Virus record (IMG/VR): IMGVR_UViG_3300012204_000025
Span: 1 to 25,292 of that record
Direction: 5' to 3' (one strand)
DNA: 25,292 nucleotides
From: a virus
Below are positions 1 through 4,126 of this stretch, one piece after another (the first letter of the stretch is position 1; each line of letters starts with the position of its first letter). Both the position numbers and the translations under genes were made by a program. The notes beneath the pieces are model-generated. The model saw only the letters and a program-made list of their open reading frames with translations, was not told the origin of the DNA and made no database searches.

Positions 1-159
1 AATGAAGTTGTCGATCAGACGCCGGCCTTCCGCGTCAAAGATCTTGCGCCTTTTGTTGCGCCGGTGGAACTCGTGGCCGATCTCGAAGATGACAGCCAAA
101 ACGAGAAGTCCGACGAAGCCGACGACGATTCCGACTAGAATTTGAAGAATCCCCATCAT
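1..159 (-). CDS. Small membrane protein, 3' end outside the window
   Basis: An open frame of 53 codons starts at tandem ATG codons (159 or 156) and runs off the left edge without a stop. The protein opens MMGILQILVGIVVGF. A hydrophobic segment covers about residues 4-25, followed by a basic patch (HRRNKRRK), which suggests one membrane span with a cytoplasmic positive tail. It starts 3 nt after the stop of the 152-residue protein upstream, so the two are probably co-transcribed. The SD is weak (AAGG about 10 nt upstream of the first ATG). No family was recognised. The location beside other small membrane proteins suggests an accessory membrane role, but this is inference. Confidence 0.6.
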   Translation of the reverse strand, partial: MMGILQILVGIVVGFVGLLVLAVIFEIGHEFHRRNKRRKIFDAEGRRLIDNFI

Positions 160-161
160 GA

Positions 162-620
162 TCAGCCGACCTTGACCCACTCGCCGCAACCGCGCGACTC
201 GAATGCCGTGTCGGTCTTCTTGATGGTGACCGTCTGCGGACCATTGCCGAGATGATTGGTGATGATCGAACCCAGCGATCCATCCAGATCGCGGAGACGC
301 GCCCAGTAGCAGAAGTCGTCACCGTTGGTCTTGTACTCGCCGGACTCGACGTCGACGCCGACCTTGCGGGTTCCGTCGGAGAACGTGGCTGGCTTGGCCT
401 TGGTCGGCGCCGGCTTCTTCACGGCCGGTGAGGGAGTGGAGTTGAGTGTCGGCCGGCTGAACGAGGGGTTCGATCCGGCGTCGGGAGTCGTGGTGCTGGC
501 AGCCGCGCCCAGGATCAGGCCGACGATCAGCGCGGTGAGAAAGACGATCGGGTAGACGAAGAAATGGACGAGCGAGCGCTTCGTCTTGGGTGCCTTGAAC
601 TGCGCGTGATACTCGGACAT
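162..620 (-). CDS. Membrane-anchored extracytoplasmic protein, 152 aa
   Basis: The start is ATG at 620, behind a strong SD (AGGAGG, 6 nt spacing). A short basic cytoplasmic N-terminus (KAPKTKR) is followed by a hydrophobic segment at about residues 18-40, then a Pro/Thr/Ser/Lys-rich linker (about 41-78). The compact C-terminal domain (about 80-152) has two cysteines, C104 and C145, that could form a disulfide, and segments YWARLRDLDGS and TVTIKKTDTAFESRGCGEW. This layout resembles small secreted or lipoprotein-like domains of actinobacteria, but here it follows a transmembrane anchor and I see no lipobox. It lies directly downstream of the structured interval at 641-747. A role at the host surface, such as superinfection control, is only a guess. 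The gene looks GC-richer than the region just upstream. Confidence 0.85.
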   Translation of the reverse strand: MSEYHAQFKAPKTKRSLVHFFVYPIVFLTALIVGLILGAAASTTTPDAGSNPSFSRPTLNSTPSPAVKKPAPTKAKPATFSDGTRKVGVDVESGEYKTNGDDFCYWARLRDLDGSLGSIITNHLGNGPQTVTIKKTDTAFESRGCGEWVKVG

Positions 621-640
621 GATTGCCTCCTAGGCAAAAG

Positions 641-656
641 AAAAATAAAAGGTGAG
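641..656 (-). repeat. 16-nt U-rich 3' element, copy 1
   Basis: The minus strand reads CTCACCTTTTATTTTT, identical to the copy at 782-797. Each copy ends a hairpin-rich interval that begins with a P1/P2-type promoter. This fits a shared transcript 3' end or a shared protein or RNA binding site. Confidence 0.6.
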
Positions 657-687
657 GATGTGTTAGTCTCACGGGTAATGACACATC
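657..687 (-). other. Hairpin 2 of candidate RNA A
   Basis: The arms at 657-663 and 681-687 are perfectly complementary (7 bp). The 17-nt loop includes the 13-nt motif at 667-679, which is also in the loop of the hairpin at 705-734. It lies just upstream of the T-rich run at 641-650 (minus-strand reading), so it may be the stem of a terminator or attenuator. Confidence 0.55.
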
Positions 688-704
688 GGATAGACTTCTT
701 TATA

Positions 705-734
705 GAATCAAGTTCTCACGGGTAATCTTGATTC
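705..734 (-). other. Hairpin 1 of candidate RNA A
   Basis: The arms at 705-712 and 727-734 are perfectly complementary (8 bp). The 14-nt loop contains the 13-nt motif at 714-726, identical to that at 667-679. The stem sequences of the two hairpins differ, so the shared loop is not explained by simple duplication of the whole hairpin. Confidence 0.55.
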
Positions 735-749
735 GGAAGTTGTCTCTTC

Positions 750-783
750 TCTCACTATAGGCTCTGTAATTCTTGCGAGACAA
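750..783 (-). promoter_or_regulatory. Promoter-like element P1
   Basis: Minus-strand TTGTCT (778-783), 18-bp spacer, TATAGT (754-759), then GAGA. It shares the pattern TCGC-N7-ACA-N5-TATA(A/G)TGAGA with P2 to P5. It would start a transcript near 747 that crosses the twin hairpins and could continue into the gene at 620. Confidence 0.65.
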
Positions 784-797
784 AAATAAAAGGTGAG
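782..797 (-). repeat. 16-nt U-rich 3' element, copy 2
   Basis: Identical to 641-656 over 16 nt. It lies 4 nt downstream (minus-strand direction) of the hairpin at 803-823, and its T run touches the -35 region of P1 (778-783). The base before the repeat extends it to TCTCAC, which is complementary to GTGAGA in the loops of the hairpins at 657-687 and 705-734. Confidence 0.6.
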
Positions 798-902
798 AAG
801 GTAACAGTCCAACGAAAACTGTTCATTAACTAGCTATCTCTATCGCTAGCACTCCGGGTAGGTATCGCGCCTACACATTCGTGTCTCGGAATCCTTTCGG
901 AT
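783..902 (-). ncRNA. Candidate small RNA B with several hairpins
   Basis: This interval lies between promoter-like elements P2 and P1 and has no convincing gene. On the minus strand it folds locally as follows. A GATCC/GGATT stem closes a GAAA tetraloop (890-903). A 5-bp stem has arms 858-862 and 870-874, mutually exclusive with an ACAC/GTGT stem at 873-884. A 5-bp stem has arms 830-834 and 845-849. A 6-bp stem has arms 803-808 and 818-823. It ends in the same CTCACC plus T-rich element as candidate RNA A. No tRNA T-loop motif or cloverleaf was found. Promoter, stem series and U-rich end together suggest a small RNA of about 120 nt. Confidence 0.45.
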
Positions 903-904
903 CT

Positions 905-938
905 TCTCATTATAAGGCCTGTGATTCTTGCGAGACAA
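905..938 (-). promoter_or_regulatory. Promoter-like element P2
   Basis: Minus-strand TTGTCT (933-938), 18-bp spacer, perfect TATAAT (909-914), then GAGA. Its -35 overlaps the T run of the terminator at 937-966, so the terminator of one unit and the promoter of the next are interlocked. The predicted start is near 902, at the beginning of candidate RNA B. Confidence 0.7.
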
Positions 939-966
939 AACCTAAAGACCGTGTTAGGGTCTTTAG
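937..966 (-). terminator. Intrinsic terminator after the 60-aa gene
   Basis: A 9-bp perfect stem (arms 942-950 and 958-966, loop of 7) lies just downstream of the stop codon at 976. It is followed on the minus strand by GTTTTG. It is well placed to end the transcript of the 60-residue membrane protein. Confidence 0.7.
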
Positions 967-975
967 ATTGTGAGA

Positions 976-1158
976 TCAGACTTCGTCCATCTCGTAATAC
1001 TCGTCGAACAGGTCCTTCTCCTTCAGGAAGTCGTTGAAGGACTTCGCGGTCCTCATCTGCAGGGCGGCGGCCGCGGTAGCGGTAACGACGACTGCGATGG
1101 CAACTCGGTGGTCAGCAACGAACTTCTTGACGGATTGGGTCTTGGCCTTGACGGTCAT
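976..1158 (-). CDS. Small single-span membrane protein, 60 aa
   Basis: The start is ATG at 1158 behind GAAAGGAAA; a longer frame beginning at 1188 would overlap the promoter and lacks an SD. A basic N-terminus (KAKTQSVKKF) precedes an Ala/Val-rich hydrophobic stretch at about residues 17-33 and an acidic C-terminus (DLFDEYYEMDE). The central segment RTAKSFNDFLKEKDL resembles small membrane proteins I associate with actinobacterial phages, of unknown function. It has its own promoter-like element (P3, 1183-1216) and terminator (937-966), so it looks like a one-gene transcription unit. The role is unknown. Confidence 0.8.
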   Translation of the reverse strand: MTVKAKTQSVKKFVADHRVAIAVVVTATAAAALQMRTAKSFNDFLKEKDLFDEYYEMDEV

Positions 1159-1182
1159 AACGTTTCCTTTCAGATAGTGGGG

Positions 1183-1216
1183 TCTCATTATAGCCCCTGT
1201 AAATTTCGCGAAAGGA
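1183..1216 (-). promoter_or_regulatory. Promoter-like element P3
   Basis: Perfect minus-strand TATAAT (1187-1192) followed by GAGACCCC. The 18 bp upstream have the family's CGC and ACA positions. The -35 position reads TCCTTT, a poor match to TTGACA, so recognition may depend on the conserved CGC and ACA elements or on an activator. It lies about 25 nt upstream of the ATG at 1158. Confidence 0.65.
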
Positions 1217-1243
1217 AAAACCTAAACCCTTGTGGGGTCTAGG
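1216..1243 (-). terminator. Intrinsic terminator after the 72-aa gene
   Basis: A 9-bp stem (arms 1221-1229 and 1235-1243, one G-U pair, loop of 5) is followed on the minus strand by TTTTT. It starts about 10 nt after the stop of the 72-residue protein and abuts the -35 region of P3. Confidence 0.75.
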
Positions 1244-1252
1244 CTTTGATGA

Positions 1253-1471
1253 CTACTTCTTGGTTCCATGGTGGATGGCGATCTCTTCGGCAACGTGCAC
1301 GATTGCGGCAGCAGCGATCACGGAAGCAACGCAGATGGCAGCGGTCTTCAGCACACCAGTGGCAACATCGATGATGTCGTCCTTGGGGAACTGATTCGCA
1401 GGCTCGGCGGGCTCCTGGATCTTGTTGTCGGTCTTGGCAACGCGGATTCGGATCTCACGATTCTTGAACAT
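1253..1471 (-). CDS. Small single-span membrane protein, 72 aa
   Basis: The start is ATG at 1471 behind GAAAGGACAATC; the in-frame ATG at 1495 would lie inside the promoter-like element and lacks an SD. The N-terminal 25 residues are charged (MFKNREIRIRVAKTDNK). A hydrophobic segment at about residues 41-58 (LKTAAICVASVIAAAAIV) is followed by HVAEEIAIHHGTKK. It has its own promoter-like element (P4) and terminator (1216-1243). It resembles other short MFK-type membrane proteins of actinobacterial phages in layout only. No function can be assigned. Confidence 0.8.
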   Translation of the reverse strand: MFKNREIRIRVAKTDNKIQEPAEPANQFPKDDIIDVATGVLKTAAICVASVIAAAAIVHVAEEIAIHHGTKK

Positions 1472-1489
1472 GATTGTCCTTTCGTAGGG

Positions 1490-1523
1490 TCTCATTATAG
1501 CCTCTGTAAACCCTGCGAAGGGA
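1490..1523 (-). promoter_or_regulatory. Promoter-like element P4
   Basis: Perfect minus-strand TATAAT (1494-1499) followed by GAGACC, with the shared CGC and ACA positions in the 18-bp spacer. The -35 position is TCCCTT. It precedes the ATG at 1471 by about 22 nt, giving a very short leader with the SD inside it. Confidence 0.65.
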
Positions 1524-1564
1524 AAAAATATATAGCCGTTGTATAGGAGAGCGAAACAAGAAGA

Positions 1565-1594
1565 CGTGTAAGATTTGGTATTATCTCTTACACG
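1565..1594 (-). terminator. Stem-loop, probable terminator after the 95-aa gene
   Basis: A perfect 9-bp stem (arms 1565-1573 and 1586-1594) with a 12-nt loop is followed on the minus strand by TCTTCTTGTTTC. It lies about 35 nt downstream of the stop codon at 1629. The T run is interrupted, so termination is less certain than for the two hairpins nearer to P2 and P3. The rest of 1524-1628 holds no gene I can support. Confidence 0.5.
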
Positions 1595-1628
1595 CCTTCC
1601 AGTTTCATCTCCTTGTTCAGGGCTGTAG

Positions 1629-1916
1629 TCAGCGCGCTTTCAGCACGAAGCTCAGGGCCTTCGAGGTCACGACGTGAGCTTTCTCGTGTCCCACGATCAT
1701 CAAGATTCCGGCGAGGTTTCCAGCAACGATCGCAATCGTATCCGGACTTACGCGCTTGGGAGCATTGTTGCTCTTCAGCCCGTATAGTGTGGATAGATGT
1801 GCGACCATTGTGGCGTACTCGTCAGAAGCCTTGTCGTACGTGGTCATGTCGATCAGCAGACTGTCGATTTCCGCGTTTAGAAGCCTGTCTTCGCGTTGGG
1901 GCTTAACGGCGAACAT
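1629..1916 (-). CDS. Small membrane protein of RVSPDT type, 95 aa
   Basis: The start is ATG at 1916 (MFAVKPQRED) behind TTAGGAG with 6 nt spacing. The upstream in-frame ATG at 1931 overlaps the promoter region and has no SD. Residues 1-55 are hydrophilic and probably helical (LLNAEIDSLLIDMTTYDKASDEYATMVAHL). They are followed by KRVSPDTIAIVAGNLAGIL, a hydrophobic segment at about 60-77, and GHEKAHVVTSKALSF. I recognise this RVSPDT...GHE...VVTSKA pattern from other phages of actinobacteria, where the function is unknown. It has its own promoter-like element P5 and a downstream stem-loop. Confidence 0.85.
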   Translation of the reverse strand: MFAVKPQREDRLLNAEIDSLLIDMTTYDKASDEYATMVAHLSTLYGLKSNNAPKRVSPDTIAIVAGNLAGILMIVGHEKAHVVTSKALSFVLKAR

Positions 1917-1936
1917 ACTTTCTCCTAACATAGGGG

Positions 1937-1970
1937 TCTCATTATAGGAGATGTAACTTACGCGACCCCA
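1937..1970 (-). promoter_or_regulatory. Promoter-like element P5
   Basis: Perfect minus-strand TATAAT (1941-1946) followed by GAGACCCC, with the CGC and ACA positions of the family. The -35 position (TGGGGT) is poor. It begins 3 nt after the holin stop codon, with no terminator between, so read-through from the late operon and a separate start here could both supply the gene at 1916. Confidence 0.6.
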
Positions 1971-1973
1971 AAA

Positions 1974-2348
1974 TTACGCCTTGTGTTCGACCTTGAAAAT
2001 CACTGCCGACTGCTTCTCGAGCTCTGACGGATCACCGTTCAGTTCCAACTGGTAAAGTTTCTTACCCTCTTCCGGTTCGAAGACATTCAACGATCCGCTG
2101 AACGGCAGATCGGTCTTGTTGTAGCTCGCAGTCGAGAGACCGAGAAGAACGCCGAGAAATGTGTCGAGCGCGACGACAGTCCCGACAACTTGTTCGGATG
2201 CCGGAAGCATCAACGTGCCCGACAGCGCGAAGTACAACGCGCCGACTGCAGGAAGTCCGATCTGGGCTAGCCACTTGAGCCGGTCGTACATCTCGTCACT
2301 GAGGAACGGCTTCTTCGCCGGAGTCGTCGGCTCGTTGATGTCTGACAT
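1974..2348 (-). CDS. Holin, r1t-like, 124 aa
   Basis: Holins make the membrane lesion that lets the endolysin reach the cell wall. The protein has two hydrophobic segments, LKWLAQIGLPAVGALYFAL (about 24-42) and VVGTVVALDTFLGVLLGLS (about 55-73), joined by a short loop (SEQ). The motif FLSDEMYDRLKWLAQIGLPA before them and the SYNK end of the second are typical of the r1t holin family. The roughly 45-residue polar tail is long for a holin. The start is ATG at 2348 with AGGAG 7 nt upstream. Its first 53 nt overlap the end of the preceding membrane-protein gene in another frame, so the two are likely translated together. Confidence 0.85.
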   Translation of the reverse strand: MSDINEPTTPAKKPFLSDEMYDRLKWLAQIGLPAVGALYFALSGTLMLPASEQVVGTVVALDTFLGVLLGLSTASYNKTDLPFSGSLNVFEPEEGKKLYQLELNGDPSELEKQSAVIFKVEHKA

Positions 2349-2670
2349 TTTTGATCTCCTCGCTTGGTTTGAAATTGTAGTGGAACAACATCAACGTGAG
2401 GAAGAGCGATGCCACGGAAATGAATGACAGCGTCAGTACGTTGACGATGAGAATGGCGGTGAGGCTCCATTCTGTAGCCCAGTATGACCGGACCACTGAG
2501 ATGTCTACAGCAAATGCCACAGACACCGATTGGATCATCATGGCACGACCGAGATTCGATCGGTACCATGGCGAAAAGAGGTAAAGCAATGGGAACGATG
2601 TGACACATACGGCCGTGATCACAAGAAATATCCTGATGATGTGAATCACGGTCTGAATGTCTCGGGGCAT
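2296..2670 (-). CDS. Multi-span membrane protein next to holin, 124 aa
   Basis: The start is ATG at 2670 behind AGAGGATAATT, right after the TAA of the previous gene. Hydrophobic stretches cover about residues 9-31, 43-61 and 69-97; the last is long and might span twice, so there are three or four spans. The C-terminal tail (about 101-124) is charged and ends DDSGEEAVPQ. Its last 53 nt overlap the start of the holin gene. The setting in a run of small membrane genes ending with the holin suggests a lysis role, either a second holin, antiholin or a regulator of lesion timing. That is inferred from position; no family motif was recognised. Confidence 0.8.
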   Translation of the reverse strand: MPRDIQTVIHIIRIFLVITAVCVTSFPLLYLFSPWYRSNLGRAMMIQSVSVAFAVDISVVRSYWATEWSLTAILIVNVLTLSFISVASLFLTLMLFHYNFKPSEEIKNVRHQRADDSGEEAVPQ

Positions 2671-2672
2671 AA

Positions 2673-2864
2673 TTATCCTCTTTCCATGATGGATCGCAGA
2701 TTTTCTGCGAAATGGTTCCTCTCTCGGATCGAGCGGAGGGACCCCGAGATTTTATGTACCTCGCCGTTCCGAGCTTCTACCCGGCGCACTGCTCTGTGCG
2801 CATCTAACACGGCTTGCTCAGAATCGACGATTGCCTGCCGGTTACGCTTTCGGAATGGCCACAT
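2673..2864 (-). CDS. Small MWPF-type charged protein, 63 aa
   Basis: The preferred start is ATG at 2864 (MWPFRKRNRQAIVDSEQ), one nt after the stop of the upstream gene, with GGGAG about 9 nt away. Another ATG nine nt upstream (2873) is possible. After the MWPF opening and a basic patch the protein is a continuous charged helix with likely coiled-coil character (heptad-like VDSEQAVLDAHRAVRRVE) and ends in a basic segment. No membrane span is present. MWPF proteins of this size often accompany the lysis region of actinobacterial phages, as I recall, but their function is unknown. Confidence 0.75.
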   Translation of the reverse strand: MWPFRKRNRQAIVDSEQAVLDAHRAVRRVEARNGEVHKISGSLRSIRERNHFAENLRSIMERG

Positions 2865-2865
2865 T

Positions 2866-3141
2866 TCATGCATCTCCCGATTGGATTCGTTCGCTGCTTT
2901 TGACGACTGCAGATATGAACGATTCGCTCGTTCTGGCCATCTCAAGAAGCTCACGAGTTTGAGCGTCGGACAATGTCCGGGCAGAACGCTCAGCCTCGTA
3001 GGCTTGCCTCCACTGCTCGGCTTCTTGGGCCTTGTCTCGATATGTCGCGCGAGGTACAAGGCGACCAAACAGCATCATAAGAATCACGATGCCTAGAAGC
3101 CCAGCTGGAGTTAGACCAACTACAGATATGCCGTCGATCAT
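2866..3141 (-). CDS. Single-span membrane protein with coiled coil, 91 aa
   Basis: The start is ATG at 3141 behind AGGGGAG. A short N-terminus (MIDGISVVGLTPAG) leads into one hydrophobic segment at about residues 10-26 (LLGIVILMMLFG), then RLVPRATYRD and a long charged helix (about 35-80) rich in Glu, Gln and Arg, probably a coiled coil. The TPAGLLG...GRLVPR pattern is common near lysis genes of actinobacterial phages. It could be a holin-like or spanin-like membrane component, but no feature proves this. It follows the fibronectin III tail gene and precedes the MWPF gene by one nt. Confidence 0.8.
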   Translation of the reverse strand: MIDGISVVGLTPAGLLGIVILMMLFGRLVPRATYRDKAQEAEQWRQAYEAERSARTLSDAQTRELLEMARTSESFISAVVKSSERIQSGDA

Positions 3142-3149
3142 GGGCTCCC

Positions 3150-3857
3150 CTACTGTTTGATTTCGTTCCAGAAGCCCACAGTTCGAGTCCAAGGGCTAGC
3201 TAGTTTCCAAACGCCGGCGACCTTCACCCAGGGAAGAGCTCGTTTGTAAACAAGCCCAACCTTGACTTTGGCGCCGGCGACCAACATTCCGGTATTTCGA
3301 GCTGACCAGTTGCTTTCGCCGTGAATGTTGAGAGCTTTGCCCCAGAAGTAATACGTACCTCCTGGGCTCAAACCGGTCAAATCGAATACCAGATCGGATA
3401 TAGCTTGTGTAACCTCCGTCGTGGGCGACGAAGAACTTAGCCCATATCCGAGCTTGACATACGTCAGTGGATCTCCACCGTCATCTGTGCTCAGGTTGAA
3501 TTTCAGTCCAGCTGACGTCTGGTTCACATAGGTGAAATATGGAGAACCCGGAGCATTCGGAATGCCCTTAGTCCTGCACGACGATCGTCCTGACCAGCCG
3601 CTCCAACCTACAGCCGTCCTTACCCTGGCCCAGAAGTAATATGTTACCTTTGAAGCCAGGGGGGATATGGAACCAGCACCGTCAAGACCGATCAAGCTAT
3701 TGTAAGCTTGCGGCGAATTCGGATCGGTTCCATATCCAACCTGATACTGAATGATCGGCGATCCGCCATCACCACGAGGATTCGAATTGCCTACAACACT
3801 CAATTCAAATATGGTAGTGATGTAGAACGGAGTTGGTGGGGGAGGAAGCGTAGCCAT
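3150..3857 (-). CDS. Minor tail protein with two fibronectin III domains, 235 aa
   Basis: The start is ATG at 3857 behind GGAGG. A Pro-rich opening (MATLPPPPTPF) is followed by two fibronectin III-like units at about residues 10-95 and 98-190. Each has the paired signature (VGYGTDP... then TYYFWARVRTAVGWSGWS; LGYGLSS... then TYYFWGKALNIHGESNWS). The C-terminal 45 residues have repeated tryptophan motifs (ALPWVKVAGVWKLASPW), a pattern seen at the ends of phage minor tail proteins. It probably sits at the tail tip and may bind host surface carbohydrate; that is inference. It is the last virion gene before the membrane and lysis genes. Confidence 0.85.
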   Translation of the reverse strand: MATLPPPPTPFYITTIFELSVVGNSNPRGDGGSPIIQYQVGYGTDPNSPQAYNSLIGLDGAGSISPLASKVTYYFWARVRTAVGWSGWSGRSSCRTKGIPNAPGSPYFTYVNQTSAGLKFNLSTDDGGDPLTYVKLGYGLSSSSPTTEVTQAISDLVFDLTGLSPGGTYYFWGKALNIHGESNWSARNTGMLVAGAKVKVGLVYKRALPWVKVAGVWKLASPWTRTVGFWNEIKQ

Positions 3858-3865
3858 GACGCCTC

Positions 3866-4105
3866 CTACGGCAGAATCTGGAAGTAGATATCGCCGTCGT
3901 TACCACCCGACGGAGCAGCCGTGCCAGATGAGATTCCAGCAGCTGCTCGGTATGCAGGCTTACCCACAGGGATGAGCGCCTTGACCTGCGCGATGTAATC
4001 GCGGGCTCGGTTGATCTCTCGACCACCCCAGCGAACTCGCCCATCCTCACCCGTGTCGGGTACCAGGGACAATCCTGCGGCTACAGCTTCGTCTCCGATC
4101 GCCAT
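3866..4105 (-). CDS. Short tail-region protein, 79 aa
   Basis: The start is ATG at 4105 with GGAGG 7 nt upstream. The protein is hydrophilic with no membrane span. It contains VPDTGEDGRVRWGGREINRARDYIAQVK and a Gly/Ser-rich stretch, and ends GGNDGDIYFQILP. The DGD-aromatic-ending pattern resembles short segments at the ends of phage tail fibre or upper baseplate proteins, so it may be a small tail-tip subunit. It lies between the Gp37-like tail protein and the fibronectin III protein, with only 8 nt to the next gene. Function is not established. Confidence 0.75.
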   Translation of the reverse strand: MAIGDEAVAAGLSLVPDTGEDGRVRWGGREINRARDYIAQVKALIPVGKPAYRAAAGISSGTAAPSGGNDGDIYFQILP

Positions 4106-4126
4106 GTCAACCCTCCTTCGCGTAGA

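Larger units (their letters stand above)
641..747 (-). ncRNA. Candidate small RNA A or structured leader with twin hairpins
   Basis: The interval lies between promoter-like element P1 and the gene at 620 and has no convincing ORF. Read on the minus strand it contains hairpin 1 (705-734: 8-bp perfect stem, 14-nt loop) and hairpin 2 (657-687: 7-bp perfect stem, 17-nt loop). Both loops carry the same 13 nt, ATTACCCGTGAGA. Hairpin 2 is followed by CTCACC and a T-rich run (TTTTATTTTT), which could act as a terminator or attenuator. The following gene has its own SD downstream of that run. It could be an independent small RNA, a 5' leader with an attenuator, or a protein-binding leader. The start near 747 is inferred from the -10 position. 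Confidence 0.45.

Noticed and set aside
657-734. CRISPR-like array because of repeated loop sequences
   Set aside because: Only two copies with different flanking stems, and no regular spacer or repeat length.
755-826. 23-codon minus-strand ORF starting MNSFRWTVTF inside candidate RNA B
   Set aside because: No SD precedes its ATG and it runs through the shared U-rich element and promoter P1, so it is more likely chance.
783-902. tRNA or tRNA-like gene in the hairpin-rich interval
   Set aside because: Several short stems exist, but there is no T-loop consensus, no acceptor-stem pairing of the ends and no cloverleaf order.
1524-1628. Leader peptide MKLEGV between the 95-aa gene and P4
   Set aside because: It has an AAGGAG directly touching the ATG, only six codons and no typical regulatory context; too weak to call.
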